Shown here piece after piece: positions 17,669-26,694 of a stretch of 64,000 nt of DNA (position 1 is its first letter; every line of letters starts with the position of its first letter). The stretch covers positions 11,367 to 75,366 of the forward strand of contig NZ_VLJN01000009.1 of assembly GCF_007829435.1 (NCBI RefSeq). Direction: 5' to 3'. The stretch comes from Cupriavidus gilardii J11. GTDB taxonomy: Bacteria; Pseudomonadota; Gammaproteobacteria; Burkholderiales; Burkholderiaceae. A program made the position numbers and the translations under genes. The notes below the pieces were generated by a model. The model was not told the DNA's origin, did not search any database, and worked only from the letters and a program-made list of their open reading frames with translations.

Positions 17669-18307
17669 TTAATGGATAAACAGGATGGCCAGCAGCAACG
17701 GCACGACGAGGCCCAGCCCGACCATCGGCCAGGTGGCCACCCGTCCGGCCGCGTGCAGCTTCAGCAGGAACAGGCCCGTGATCGAAAACACCAGGCACGC
17801 CAGTGCGAACACATCGATAAACAGGCTCCACGCCGCGCCGGTGTTGCGGCCCTTGTGCAGGTCGTTCAGGTACGAAATCCAGCCGCGCGTGGTCAGCTCA
17901 TACTGCGCCTCGCCGCTTTCGCGATCGATGCTGACCCACGCGTCGCCGCCGGGGCGCGGCAGCGCCACGTAGATTTCATCCGGCGACCACTCGGCGGCGC
18001 GGTCCTGCGCATCGACGCCGAACTCGCGCGCGAGCCAGTCGACGACCGCCGTCGGCAGCGGTGCCTTGTCGCTCCGTGCCGGCTCGCGCAGCGCGGCGAT
18101 CACCGGCTGCGGCGCGACGGCGTTGCGCGTGACCACGGTTGGCGCGGCTTCGATCTGGCCGGCATGGTTCAACGTGAACCCGGTCACGGCGAACAACAGC
18201 ATGCCGATCAGGCACAGCGCGGAGCTGATCCAGTGCCATTGATGCAAGTGCTTTAGCCAGAAGGCGCGGCGTTGCTGGCTCGCGCCGAGGGAGGATTGGG
18301 TCATCAC
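17669..18307 (-). CDS. PepSY-associated transmembrane protein
   Basis: 212-aa membrane protein, first gene of the operon. An N-terminal helix with conserved His residues (LKHLHQWHWISSALCLIGML) is followed by a periplasmic PepSY-like segment (about 50-140), then helices around AWSLFIDVFALACLVFSITG and PMVGLGLVVPLLLAILF. The histidines in HLHQWHW and in NDLHKGR could ligate heme, as proposed for PepSY_TM ferric reductases. It likely passes electrons across the inner membrane. Spacing to the DUF2271 gene is 13 bp. A Fur-like box lies about 130 bp upstream at 18437. Confidence 0.85.
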   Translation of the reverse strand: MMTQSSLGASQQRRAFWLKHLHQWHWISSALCLIGMLLFAVTGFTLNHAGQIEAAPTVVTRNAVAPQPVIAALREPARSDKAPLPTAVVDWLAREFGVDAQDRAAEWSPDEIYVALPRPGGDAWVSIDRESGEAQYELTTRGWISYLNDLHKGRNTGAAWSLFIDVFALACLVFSITGLFLLKLHAAGRVATWPMVGLGLVVPLLLAILFIH

Positions 18308-18734
18308 GGTGTATCGGTGCCACGGTTGGCGCGGCGGTGTTGCAAAGGCGCCGGACCGGAGCGGCGTCGACAGGGAAAAGTGATTGCGTCGACGCCTCGG
18401 GATCGTTTGCTATGCCCCACAAAGGCAAGACGAAAGGATAATTGTTCTCATTTGGAACCGCAATCGTCCCGTGGAAGGCACGTATTACAGCACGTTACGC
18501 CCGAATCGACGCAGGGCACGGTAACGTCAACGCTGCACCCTCACCCACGCTGTGCGGCCGGCTTCATGTCGGCCGCATGAAAGATGGCGCCAAACGCATC
18601 TTACTAGCACGAAATCGTGCCAGGACCTACATATGGAAAGTCCTATGCGCGTCGGGCATCAAGCTGCCTGCCGGCGCGCCGTTATCGAGCCCACAACCAT
18701 AACTTCACCAGGGTCAGAGACGGGGAACATTGCG
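18308..18734. other. divergent regulatory region
   Basis: 427 bp between the PepSY operon and the chemoreceptor gene. It contains the Fur-like box at 18437-18455. The rest is A/T-richer than the genes around it, and I see no conserved ORF: the possible upstream starts of the chemoreceptor add residues with no family similarity. Confidence 0.5.
18437..18455. promoter_or_regulatory. Fur-like box upstream of the PepSY operon
   Basis: The 19-mer GATAATTGTTCTCATTTGG keeps the GATAAT half-site and a degenerate second half (TCATT) of the Fur consensus. The function of the operon, probable iron reduction, agrees with control by iron. The match is partial. Confidence 0.5.
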
Positions 18735-20288
18735 ATGCTGGAACGCCTTAGCTTAAGAAAGAAACTGCTGCTGCCATTGGTATTGACGTGGCTGTGCCTG
18801 CTGGCCATCGTGCTCTGGAATGCCTGGCAGATGCGCGAGCTGCGGCTGGAAGAACGCCGGACCGACCTCGTCCACGTGACCGAGACGGTGCTCACCATCA
18901 TCGGGCAGTACGATGCCGAAGCGCGTGCCGGCAAGATGAGCGCCGAGGAAGCGCAGAAGCGCTCGATTGCGAAGATCCGCTCCATCCGGTTCGGCGTCGA
19001 CGGTTACTTCACCGTGATGCGCTCGGACACCACGCTGGTCATGCATCCGATCAAGCCGGAGCTGGACGGCAAGAACATGGGCGACTTCAAGGACCCGGCC
19101 GGCAACTATCTGTTCCGGGACATCGCCGCCGTGGCCAAGGGTGAGGGACGCGGTTTCGTCCATTACCTGTGGCCGAAACCCGGCGCCGACGCCCCCCAGC
19201 CAAAGCTCAGCTATGTGGCATCGTTCAAGCCCTGGGACTGGAACTTCATCACCGGCGTGTATCTGGACGACCTCGACGCCGCCTTCCGCGCGTCGCTGTG
19301 GCGCTCGCTGGGGCTGCTCGTGGTGATCGGCACGCTGATGACGCTGGTGGTCGTGCGCATCGCCAACGGCCTGCACCGGCAACTGGGCGGCGAGCCGGTG
19401 CTGACCTCGCAGATCGCGACGCGCATCGCCGAGGGCGATCTGGCCAGCCCGGTGCAGGTCGCCCCGGGCGACCAGCGCAGCGTGCTGTTCGCCATGCAGC
19501 AGATGCAGCGGCGGTTGACCGGCGCCATCGCCACGATCCGGGGATCGGCCGATTCGATCGCCGGCGCCGCCAAGCAGATCGCCGCAGGCAACGCGGACCT
19601 GTCCCGCCGCAGCGAGGAGCAGGCCGCCTCCCTGGAAGAAACCGCCGCCAGCATGGAACAGCTCACCAGCACGGTACGCCAGACCGCCGACAACGCGCGC
19701 CAGGCCAGCCGGCTGGCCGAGGGCGCATCGGATATCGCCACGCGCGGCGGCGAGATCGTGCAGCAGGTCGTCGTCACCATGGGCGACATCAAGGAGGCGT
19801 CCGGAAAGGTGGTGGACATCATCGGCGTGATCGAAGGCATCGCCTTCCAGACCAACATCCTGGCGCTCAACGCGGCGGTGGAAGCCGCGCGCGCGGGCGA
19901 TCAGGGGCGCGGTTTCGCGGTCGTCGCCGGTGAAGTTCGCAGCCTGGCCCAACGCAGCGCCACCGCCGCCAAGGAGATCAAGGCGTTGATCGGCAATTCG
20001 GCGCAGCGCGTGGACGACGGCGCGGTGCTGGTGGAAAACGCCGGCAAGGCCATGCACGAGATCGTCGATGCGATCAAGCGGGTCACCGACCTGATGGGCG
20101 AGATGCGCGCCGCCACCGAGGAGCAGACCGGCGGCATCGAGCAGGTGAACCAGGCGGTCACGCAGATGGACCAGATGGCCCAGCAGAACGCGGCGCTGGT
20201 CGAACAGGCGGCCGCGGCGGCGGCGTCGCTGGAGGATCAGGCGGACGCGCTGCATCGCGCGGTTGGGACGTTCCGGCTCGCTATGTGA
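18735..20288 (+). CDS. methyl-accepting chemotaxis protein with single Cache domain
   Basis: 517-aa chemoreceptor. TM1 lies at about residues 11-31, a periplasmic single-Cache (sCache_2) sensor at about 35-180 with [20 protein letters not shown] and [20 protein letters not shown]2 near 190-212, then a HAMP and the signalling hairpin. The tip sequence is [20 protein letters not shown], matching 36H-type MCPs, with methylation helices rich in Glu and Gln. There is no C-terminal CheR-tethering pentapeptide; the protein ends TFRLAM. sCache_2 domains commonly sense small carboxylates such as lactate, pyruvate or C2-C4 acids. I chose the ATG at 18735 because TM1 follows directly. Confidence 0.92.
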   Translation: MLERLSLRKKLLLPLVLTWLCLLAIVLWNAWQMRELRLEERRTDLVHVTETVLTIIGQYDAEARAGKMSAEEAQKRSIAKIRSIRFGVDGYFTVMRSDTTLVMHPIKPELDGKNMGDFKDPAGNYLFRDIAAVAKGEGRGFVHYLWPKPGADAPQPKLSYVASFKPWDWNFITGVYLDDLDAAFRASLWRSLGLLVVIGTLMTLVVVRIANGLHRQLGGEPVLTSQIATRIAEGDLASPVQVAPGDQRSVLFAMQQMQRRLTGAIATIRGSADSIAGAAKQIAAGNADLSRRSEEQAASLEETAASMEQLTSTVRQTADNARQASRLAEGASDIATRGGEIVQQVVVTMGDIKEASGKVVDIIGVIEGIAFQTNILALNAAVEAARAGDQGRGFAVVAGEVRSLAQRSATAAKEIKALIGNSAQRVDDGAVLVENAGKAMHEIVDAIKRVTDLMGEMRAATEEQTGGIEQVNQAVTQMDQMAQQNAALVEQAAAAAASLEDQADALHRAVGTFRLAM

Positions 20289-20354
20289 TCTCGCGCGGCG
20301 GCCACCGCGGCAACCTTCAGCCCTTCCGGCGCAGCCCGCTCGATGTACTGCTGG

Positions 20355-20730
20355 GACGATGGAGCCTCGATCTACTTGATGTTCTTCCCACTGCTCGACT
20401 TCGCGTCGAAAATCGGCAGCAAGCGTCCTGTTGCCGCCGGCAATTTATCGAAGCGCAGCGGACCGGCTGCGGTTGGCTCTTGCAATGCGGGGCAGGAAGT
20501 CGCGAGTGGCAGCGCGCTGCCGCGCCGAGATCTCGCCGTCGGCAAACAGGCGATCGTTGATTCGCTTGAGCTCGTCTACCGGCTTCTCTTCAGCCAGGAC
20601 TACGAGATCGAACAGCGTAGGGGCACGCATAACCACCGGCAGGGCGGCTTCCGTCCCGCGTCGCCGGATTTGACCACAGGTGCATGCCAGCACGAAGCGT
20701 TACGCCATGCCAGGTAAAGGACCTCGTCAT
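20355..20730 (-). pseudogene. decayed gene of unknown family
   Basis: A minus-strand coding-like signal is spread over several frames. It begins with MTRSFTWHGVTLRAG at 20730, with GGGAGAG upstream. It continues in another frame as APTLFDLVVLAEEKPVDELK and RINDRLFADGEISARQRAAT, then in a third as FDKLPAATGRLLPIFDAKSS before a stop. The middle stretch has the even amino-acid usage of a real protein, unlike the Arg/Ala-rich shadow frames. I cannot name the family. Two or more frameshifts make it a remnant, unless the sequence here is faulty. Confidence 0.35.
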
Positions 20731-20942
20731 GATGCTCTCCCGGAGAGAACCTTGCCGCGACTTTACCTCGGATCGGCTTTGCACCATGGCGCCATAGTGG
20801 CCATGCAAAGGGCACTTCCTTAGCGTGATCGGGTGATGTACTTGGGGAGCCGCACCTCCTCGCCCGTCTCGCATGGCGGCGCATGGCGGCCATGTCTCGA
20901 TGGGTCCGAACGAGATCAACCAAGCTTGCAGAAAATTCTTGT

Positions 20943-20970
20943 TGTAATGAGATCAATTCTCATTTACTAT
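20943..20970 (+). promoter_or_regulatory. sigma-70-like promoter overlapped by a Fur-like dyad
   Basis: TTGTAA (20943-20948) and TACTAT (20965-20970) are spaced by 16 bp. Between and across them lies AATGAGATCAATTCTCATT (20946-20964), an inverted repeat with 7-bp arms AATGAGA/TCTCATT. It resembles Fur boxes of the TGAGAATnATTCTCA type. A repressor bound here would block the promoter. The only downstream plus-strand products are the hairpin-rich region and the small cysteine protein at 21383. Confidence 0.55.
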
Positions 20971-21118
20971 GGCATCACTGTCCGACGCCCAGCACGCAGC
21001 GAAGCCTCAAGTTCCGCAGCGTCCGGCTAGCGGCAGAACGGCCAGCCTCCGTCTGGCGGCCAAAGGTTTTCAGCGGCGGCGCGCCTTCGCGTCGCCCGTC
21101 ACGGTCTTTTGTGGGGAC

Positions 21119-21330
21119 CGCTCCGTACCGCGGAGCGTTTGGCAGTAGCCAGTCGCCAGAGGATCGGGAAAGCAACCAGACCCCGCTTTCCCGATCGCAA
21201 CCCTCCGGCGGCAAGCAAAGCCACCTTTTTATTCCTGCGCGCCGTGCCCGGCACGGCGCGCCTCTCCAGGCGCCGTCGCGCGCCATCCGGCGCGGCAGCC
21301 GGAATACCGGCCGGCAAGCACGCCGGCCGG
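21119..21330 (+). ncRNA. hairpin-rich leader or small RNA region
   Basis: Five strong inverted repeats lie in 210 bp: 21119-21137 (6-bp stem), 21162-21196 (12-bp perfect stem GATCGGGAAAGC, 11-nt loop), 21207-21230 (weak stem followed by TTTTT, a possible terminator), 21237-21261 (12-bp near-perfect palindrome) and 21307-21330 (9-bp stem CCGGCCGGC). No frame through here looks coding. With the Fur-box promoter at 20943 it could be an iron-regulated small RNA of about 250 nt, or a long 5' leader of the gene at 21383. I do not recognise a known RNA family. Confidence 0.4.
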
Positions 21331-21382
21331 CCTCATCGATTCGCCTCGACTGTCTCCACACCAGACCACATGGAGCAGCAAG

Positions 21383-21634
21383 ATGAACCGTCTCTTCAAA
21401 CCCATCAATGAGATCAGGCGCATTCTGGCCGTGCACCTGCGTCAGCAACCGGGCTGTCACGATTGCCGGCTGCGCGCGGTATGCGTGCACCGTCCCGACC
21501 ATACCGGCTGCAACTGGAGCGCCGAGGTGGATTTTCCCCAACGCAGCGACGACGATGCCATACGCGATCTGCGACAGGCCCGCCGCGTCATCATGCTGGC
21601 GCGCGAGCGCTACAACGTCAGTCCAGCCCCGTAG
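21383..21634 (+). CDS. small four-cysteine protein of unknown function
   Basis: 83-aa protein that I do not recognise. It has a compact cysteine cluster: Cys25, Cys28, Cys34 and Cys43 in PGCHDCRLRAVCVHRPDHTG and just after it, with His in between, suggesting a zinc or Fe-S site. N-terminal helix NRLFKPINEIRRILAVHLR and C-terminal helix DAIRDLRQARRVIMLARER flank it. The ATG at 21383 follows GAGCAGCAAG, a modest ribosome site. The frame has normal codon usage and ends before the DMT exporter, which is convergent. If transcribed from 20943 it would be iron-regulated, which fits a metal-binding protein. Confidence 0.6.
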   Translation: MNRLFKPINEIRRILAVHLRQQPGCHDCRLRAVCVHRPDHTGCNWSAEVDFPQRSDDDAIRDLRQARRVIMLARERYNVSPAP

Positions 21635-21720
21635 CGCCAGGCGATACGGCCCCTTCGCTGGCGGTGCCTGGCGGTCATGTCTGATGCACCGTTGAGTCGA
21701 CGGCTTGCCAGCCGGGCGCT

Positions 21721-22632
21721 TCACGGACGGCCCGTCGCCGGCACCGCGACGGCGCGAGCCGGCCGCAACACCAGCCAGACCGCCACGCCGATCAGCGCGC
21801 CTCCGGCGGCATGGGCCCACGACAGCGTTTCGCCAAGAAACACCGCGCCCCACACGATGCCGAATGGCGGGATCAGGAACGTCACCGTCAGCGCCCGCAC
21901 CGGCCCGATATCGGCAATCAGGCGGAAATACAGGATATAAGCCAGCGCCGTGCAGACGACGCCCAGCGCCACCATCGCCGCCCACACCGTGGGCGTGGCA
22001 TCGGGCAAGGTGTTGTGCCGCAGCAGCGCCGCGGCGGAAAACGGCAACAGGAACAGCGTCGCCCCGACCATGCTGCCAGCCGCGACAAGGCGAGCATCCA
22101 GCCCGCCGCGCTCGGTGATCCATCGCCGGGTGAGGAATCCCGCCAGCCCGTAGCATGCCGTCGCCGCCAGGCACGCCAGCGCGCCCAGCAGCACCTGTGG
22201 CGTGAAGGCCACTGGGCCGGTGCGCGTCAGCACGGCGACGCCCGCGACACCAATCACCACGCCGGCCGCCTTGGCAAGCGTCAATCGCTCGGCGAAGCAC
22301 AGCGCGCCGATCACGACGCCCATCAGCGGCGTCATGGCATTGAAGACGGCAGAGTAGCCGGCCGGCAACCAGAGCGCGGCCACGGAATACATCACGAACG
22401 GAATCCCGGAATTGATGACGCCAAGCGCCATCACCGCGCGCCACTTCCCTTGCATCCGCCAGCGCATGCGCATCAGCGCCAGACAGCCCGCCAGCGCGGC
22501 CGCACCCACCAGCACACGTACGAACGCCGCAGGCAAGGGCCCAAGCACCGGCGCACCGATGCGGATAAACAGGAAGCTCGCGCCCCAGATGGCGGAAAGG
22601 GTGAGGAGGCGAACGAGATCGGAGGTGGCCAT
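21721..22632 (-). CDS. EamA-family DMT exporter
   Basis: 303-aa membrane protein of the drug/metabolite transporter superfamily with ten predicted helices in two EamA repeats. The first has SAIWGASFLFIRIGAPVLGP and ends IGVAGVAVLTRTGP; the second has ALACLAATACYGLAGFLTRR and FLIPPFGIVWGAVFLGETLS. Proteins of this group (RhtA/YdcZ/RarD relatives) export amino acids or other small metabolites. The gene is alone. Substrate is not predictable. Confidence 0.88.
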   Translation of the reverse strand: MATSDLVRLLTLSAIWGASFLFIRIGAPVLGPLPAAFVRVLVGAAALAGCLALMRMRWRMQGKWRAVMALGVINSGIPFVMYSVAALWLPAGYSAVFNAMTPLMGVVIGALCFAERLTLAKAAGVVIGVAGVAVLTRTGPVAFTPQVLLGALACLAATACYGLAGFLTRRWITERGGLDARLVAAGSMVGATLFLLPFSAAALLRHNTLPDATPTVWAAMVALGVVCTALAYILYFRLIADIGPVRALTVTFLIPPFGIVWGAVFLGETLSWAHAAGGALIGVAVWLVLRPARAVAVPATGRP

Positions 22633-22838
22633 GATGGGTCCGGAGAAGCGGCGGCGCCGCCGGCAGCGGGATTAAACGCCGCCGCCGGATGCGCTGCAAG
22701 CCGTTTTCGGACATCTGCCCCTTCGCGGGGCCTCGCCCGCGGCGCCCGCGCCACACCGATGTGGCGGCTACGCTGCAGCCGGCTCCCCCGGAAGTAGGGA
22801 ATGGCGTCACGAACGTGACAAAACGTATTCGATCAAAT
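22633..22838. other. gap upstream of the DMT exporter
   Basis: Very GC-rich sequence with no open frame of coding character. A short dyad GTCACgaacGTGAC lies near 22807-22820, just before the possible small RNA. A promoter for the exporter must lie here but is not recognisable. Confidence 0.4.
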
Positions 22839-22839
22839 T

Positions 22840-22920
22840 AAACTCTGTACTGCGCCAGAGTTAATTGACCCCTCCGACGCATTCCCGACGAGCCGCCAGG
22901 CAACTGGCGGCTTCTTTTTT
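22840..22920 (+). ncRNA. candidate small RNA with intrinsic terminator
   Basis: An 80-nt stretch with two hairpins in plus orientation: AACTCTG...CAGAGTT (about 22843-22865) and the perfect terminator stem GCCGCCAG-gcaa-CTGGCGGC followed by TTCTTTTTT (22892-22920). A weak promoter-like pair (GTGACA about 22815, AAATTA about 22836) lies just upstream. No plus-strand gene ends here, since the exporter runs the other way, so the terminator must serve a short transcript. No known RNA family is recognised. Confidence 0.45.
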
Positions 22921-23198
22921 CTCCCGTTTCTTTCGTTCCGCCTCCGGTGATCGGCAGCATAGCGCCGAACAGCCGCCGGACGGAAGACGCCCTGTGGCGC
23001 AAATGCCTCTTGTCGCATGCCGCGCGGGCTTGTGGTACGGTAGGCGTCACGCGCGACTTCGCGTCCAGTGCCGGCCGGAATGCCGGCGGCACCGTTACGA
23101 ACCAGAACAGCAGGCTGTGGGGGGCCAGCGGTCCACAGGACGTCGCCGGCCGCGAGCCCGCCGCCGTCGACCCGCGGAAGCCGTACTGCACGTTGTCG

Positions 23199-25178
23199 AT
23201 GCAAAGACTCTTCACGCTTTCGCTGAAGACGCGAATAGCGCTGGTGACCACCTCCCTCGCCGCGATCATGGGCGGCGGCATCCTGCTGGCATCGCTGCAT
23301 GCCGCCCATGAGGACCTGCGCCACGCGTTGCAGGAGCAGCAGGATTCCGTGGTCAAGCTGACGGCGGAGCAGCTTGACACCGCGATGCAGGCCCGGTTTG
23401 CGATGCTGTCCCATCTGGCCGGGCAGCTGTCGGGCAGCATGGATGCGCCTCCCGCGCTGCTGCAGCAGAAAATGCTGCACACCCTGCCCATACCGGAGAC
23501 CTTTGACGCCGCGCTGATCGCCGACGCCAGCGGTCGGACGCTGACCCACCGGGGGGGACGCGCGTCCATCGTGGACCGCTTCTACTTCCAGGAAGTCGCG
23601 CGCACCAAGGCGCCGATCGTCAGCTGGCCGATCCGGGCACGCTCGGGCGAAGGCCGCGAGGGCGTGCTGATCGCCGTGCCCATTCTGTCGCGCGACCAGC
23701 GCTTCCTGGGCTTGCTGGGAGGCTGGATAGACCTGAGCCGGCCCAATTTCCTGGTCGAGGTCTCGCACAGCGCGGTGGGAGCCACCGGCTACTACTGCGT
23801 GGTGTCGGCCGGCGCGCGTCCCGTCTACGTGCAGCACCGGTCCTCGGAGCTGATCGGCCGCCCGGCCCGCGCCATCGGCGAAACCTGCGGCGCGGACCAG
23901 CGTCCTGGCGCATGGGAATTCCTGCGGCCGCGGGCACCAGTGATCGGCCGGTACCTGATGTCCACAACCGGATGGGAACTGGTGTCGGTGTTGCCGGCGG
24001 AAGAAGCCTTCCATCCTCTTCGCGGCATGCAACAGCGATTCATCACGTTGTCGCTGGCGGCGGTGGCGGTGGGGGCGCTGCTGAACTGGCTGTTCGTGCG
24101 CGGCATGCTGGCGCCGCTATCGAGGCTGCGGCGGGTGGTCGAGGACAGCGTGCAGGACCCGGCGGCCTACGAGCGGCTGTCCGCCGACCGGCACGACGAG
24201 ATCGGCGTGGTGTCGGGTGCCTTCGCGGCATTGATGCGCAAGGTCCATGAACGCACCGAGCAGCGCAACCGGAGCGAGCAGCGACTGCGGGCGGTCACCG
24301 ACACGCTGCCCTCGCTGCTCAGCTTCATCGACACCGACCAGCGCTACGTGTTCAACAACGCCGCCTACGAGCGCGCCTTCGGCATTCCGGTCAATGCCTT
24401 GCGCGGCAAGACCGTGCGCGAGGTCCTGGGCGAGGCGCGCTACGCGGCAATCCAGCCGCGCCTGCAACAGGCGCTCGCCGGCCAGACGGTGGTGTTCGAG
24501 ACCGAGCATCCCGATCCACAGTACCACTGCCTGGAGACCAGCCTGCGTCCGGAGTGGAGTGCCGACGGCAGGGAAGTGACCGGCGTGCACATCCACGTGC
24601 AGGACGTGACCGAACGCAAGCTCGAAGCGATCCGGCTGGCGCAGATGTCGCGGCTCGATCCGCTGACGCAGGACTTCAACCGGGCGGCCTTCTCCACGTT
24701 GCTGCCCGAAGCGATGGCGCGCTGCCGGGCCGGCGGCAAGCTGATGGCGGTGATGTACCTCGACCTGGATCGCTTCAAGGCCGTCAACGATACCCACGGG
24801 CACGTGACCGGCGACCTGCTGCTGCAGAACCTGTCCAAGCGGGTGCGCCGCTGTGTGCGCGAGCGCGACGCGGTAGCGCGCCTTGGCGGAGACGAGTTCG
24901 CCGTGATCCTGGAAGACATCGGGGAGCCCCAGGCAGCGGAACGGGTTGCAGCGGCCATCCTGCATTCGGTCGGCCGGCCCTTCTTCATCGACGGCGTGTT
25001 CCTCAACGTCAACGTCAGCATCGGTATCGCGCTCTATCGCGACGAAACGATCGACGAACAGGAGCTGACGCGCCGGGCCGACGCCCTGCTCTACCGCGCC
25101 AAGGCCGCCGGACGCGGGCGCTACGAAATCGGTCCTGCTGAACCGGCCGGGCGCACGCCCGGCGAAATCCCGTCCTGA
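23199..25178 (+). CDS. membrane diguanylate cyclase (Cache-HAMP-PAS-GGDEF)
   Basis: 659-aa sensor enzyme making cyclic di-GMP from two GTP. Order: TM1 (about 10-33), periplasmic double-Cache sensor (34-280, with FDAALIADASGRTLTHRGGR), TM2 (near 285-305), HAMP, PAS (370-480, LPSLLSFIDTDQRYVFNNAA) and GGDEF (490-650). The active-site motif RLGGDEFAVIL is intact and an inhibitory I-site RERD lies five residues before GGDEF. The usual DPLTGLPNR at the domain start reads DPLTQDFNR. The start is ATG at 23199. A TTG two codons earlier is possible, and in-frame ATGs further upstream add residues without family similarity. Four short Pro/Gly-rich residues end the protein. It lies just before fumC but is probably separate. 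Confidence 0.92.
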   Translation: MQRLFTLSLKTRIALVTTSLAAIMGGGILLASLHAAHEDLRHALQEQQDSVVKLTAEQLDTAMQARFAMLSHLAGQLSGSMDAPPALLQQKMLHTLPIPETFDAALIADASGRTLTHRGGRASIVDRFYFQEVARTKAPIVSWPIRARSGEGREGVLIAVPILSRDQRFLGLLGGWIDLSRPNFLVEVSHSAVGATGYYCVVSAGARPVYVQHRSSELIGRPARAIGETCGADQRPGAWEFLRPRAPVIGRYLMSTTGWELVSVLPAEEAFHPLRGMQQRFITLSLAAVAVGALLNWLFVRGMLAPLSRLRRVVEDSVQDPAAYERLSADRHDEIGVVSGAFAALMRKVHERTEQRNRSEQRLRAVTDTLPSLLSFIDTDQRYVFNNAAYERAFGIPVNALRGKTVREVLGEARYAAIQPRLQQALAGQTVVFETEHPDPQYHCLETSLRPEWSADGREVTGVHIHVQDVTERKLEAIRLAQMSRLDPLTQDFNRAAFSTLLPEAMARCRAGGKLMAVMYLDLDRFKAVNDTHGHVTGDLLLQNLSKRVRRCVRERDAVARLGGDEFAVILEDIGEPQAAERVAAAILHSVGRPFFIDGVFLNVNVSIGIALYRDETIDEQELTRRADALLYRAKAAGRGRYEIGPAEPAGRTPGEIPS

Positions 25179-25257
25179 CGGTCGGGACATGCGGCGGCCG
25201 CCGGTGCGGCGTATCCTACGGGACTCATCGTTGGAAACGCGATCACAGGAGCCCGCC

Positions 25258-26664
25258 ATGCCCGAACCCGCCGTTGCCGCTACCCGCATCGAAAAGGACA
25301 GCCTCGGTGATGTCGCCGTCCCCGCCGACCATCTGTGGGGCGCGCAAACCGAACGCTCCCGGCAGAACTTCCGCATCGGCAGCGAGAAGATGCCGCCGGC
25401 GCTGATCGAGGCGTTCGCGATCCTGAAGCGCTGCGCCGCGCGCGCGAACCAGGAGCTGGGCGTGCTGGAGCCCAGGCTGGCCCAGGCCATAGAGCAGGCC
25501 GCCGACGAAATCATCGAAGGCAAATGGCCGCAGGAGTTTCCGCTGTCGGTATGGCAGACCGGCTCCGGCACGCAGACCAATATGAACCTGAACGAGGTCA
25601 TCGCCAACCGCGCCATCCAGCTTCTCGGCGGCGAAGTCGGCAGCAAGCGTCCGGTCCATCCGAACGACCACGTCAACGCCAGCCAGTCGAGCAACGACAG
25701 CTTCCCCACCGCGATGCATATCGCGGCGGCGCGCGCGGTGCAGCGGCAACTGCTGCCGGCACTGGAGACGCTGCAGAAGGCGTTGGGCACCAAGGTCGAA
25801 GCCTTCGCCGACATCGTCAAGGTCGGCCGTACCCACCTGCAGGACGCGGTGCCGTTGACGCTGGGGCAGGAATTCTCAGGCTACCAGGCACAGGTGGCCG
25901 ACGCGCAGGCGCGCCTGCACCAGGCCGTGCTGCGCGCGATGCCGGTGCCGCAGGGCGGCACCGCCGTGGGCACCGGGCTGAACGCGCCGGCCGGGTTCGC
26001 CGCCGCCTTCGCGCGCGCGCTGGCTGATTACACCGGCTTGCCGTTCGAGCCCGCGCCGAACCGCTATGCATTGCAGGCCGCGCACGACGCGCTGGCCGAC
26101 CTGTCCGGCGCGCTCAATACCACGGCGTCGTCGTTCCTGAAGATCGCGCGCGACTTCATGCTGCTCGGCTCTGGCCCGCGCGCCGGCTTCGCGGAATTGC
26201 AGCTGCCGGCCAATGAACCGGGCTCTTCGATCATGCCGGGCAAGGTCAACCCGACGCAGGCCGAGGCGCTGGCGATGGTGTGCTGCCGCGTGATCGGCAA
26301 CCACACCACCATCACGCTGGCCAACGGGCTCGGCACGCTTGAGCTGAATGCCTACAAGCCGGTGATCATCTACAGCCTGCTGCAATCGGTCACGCTGCTG
26401 GCCGATGCGGCCGCCAGCTTCGCCGACCATATGGTCGCCGGGGTGGAAGCGGACCGCAACCGCATCGCCGAACTGCTGGAACGCTCGCTGATGCCCGTGA
26501 CCGCGCTCAATCCGCATATCGGCTACGACAAGGCCGCGGAAATCGCCAAGCTGGCGGTCAAACGCAACCTGTCGCTGCGCGAGGCCGCGATCGAATCCGG
26601 GCATGTCAGCGCGGAGCAGTTCGAGCAGTGGATCGACCTGCGGGGGATGACCAGGGAGGTTTGA
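25258..26664 (+). CDS. fumC: fumarate hydratase, class II
   Basis: 468-aa homotetrameric, iron-independent fumarase interconverting fumarate and L-malate in the TCA cycle. The fumarase/aspartase signature GSSIMPGKVNPTQAEA is intact and contains the catalytic Ser loop. TGSGTQTNMNLNEVIANRA and HPNDHVNASQSSNDSFPTAM build the substrate sites, and VGRTHLQDAVPLTLGQEFSG the catalytic His region. Start ATG at 25258 with CAGGAG six bases upstream. Class II enzymes replace iron-sulfur fumarases under iron limitation or oxidative stress; regulation cannot be read here. Confidence 0.96.
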   Translation: MPEPAVAATRIEKDSLGDVAVPADHLWGAQTERSRQNFRIGSEKMPPALIEAFAILKRCAARANQELGVLEPRLAQAIEQAADEIIEGKWPQEFPLSVWQTGSGTQTNMNLNEVIANRAIQLLGGEVGSKRPVHPNDHVNASQSSNDSFPTAMHIAAARAVQRQLLPALETLQKALGTKVEAFADIVKVGRTHLQDAVPLTLGQEFSGYQAQVADAQARLHQAVLRAMPVPQGGTAVGTGLNAPAGFAAAFARALADYTGLPFEPAPNRYALQAAHDALADLSGALNTTASSFLKIARDFMLLGSGPRAGFAELQLPANEPGSSIMPGKVNPTQAEALAMVCCRVIGNHTTITLANGLGTLELNAYKPVIIYSLLQSVTLLADAAASFADHMVAGVEADRNRIAELLERSLMPVTALNPHIGYDKAAEIAKLAVKRNLSLREAAIESGHVSAEQFEQWIDLRGMTREV

Positions 26665-26694
26665 GGAGATCGGGCCGCCGGGCGCGCGCCGATA

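Noticed and set aside
18552-18734. Longer start for the chemoreceptor at 18552
   Set aside because: The added residues precede the first membrane helix without family similarity; ATG 18735 gives the normal topology.
21109-21411. 100-codon plus-strand frame across the hairpin region
   Set aside because: Arg/Pro/Ala-rich shadow-like composition, and the region is dominated by inverted repeats better explained as RNA structure.
22947-23198. Longer start for the diguanylate cyclase at 22947
   Set aside because: The added residues are not similar to any part of the family and the first membrane helix starts right after the Met at 23199.
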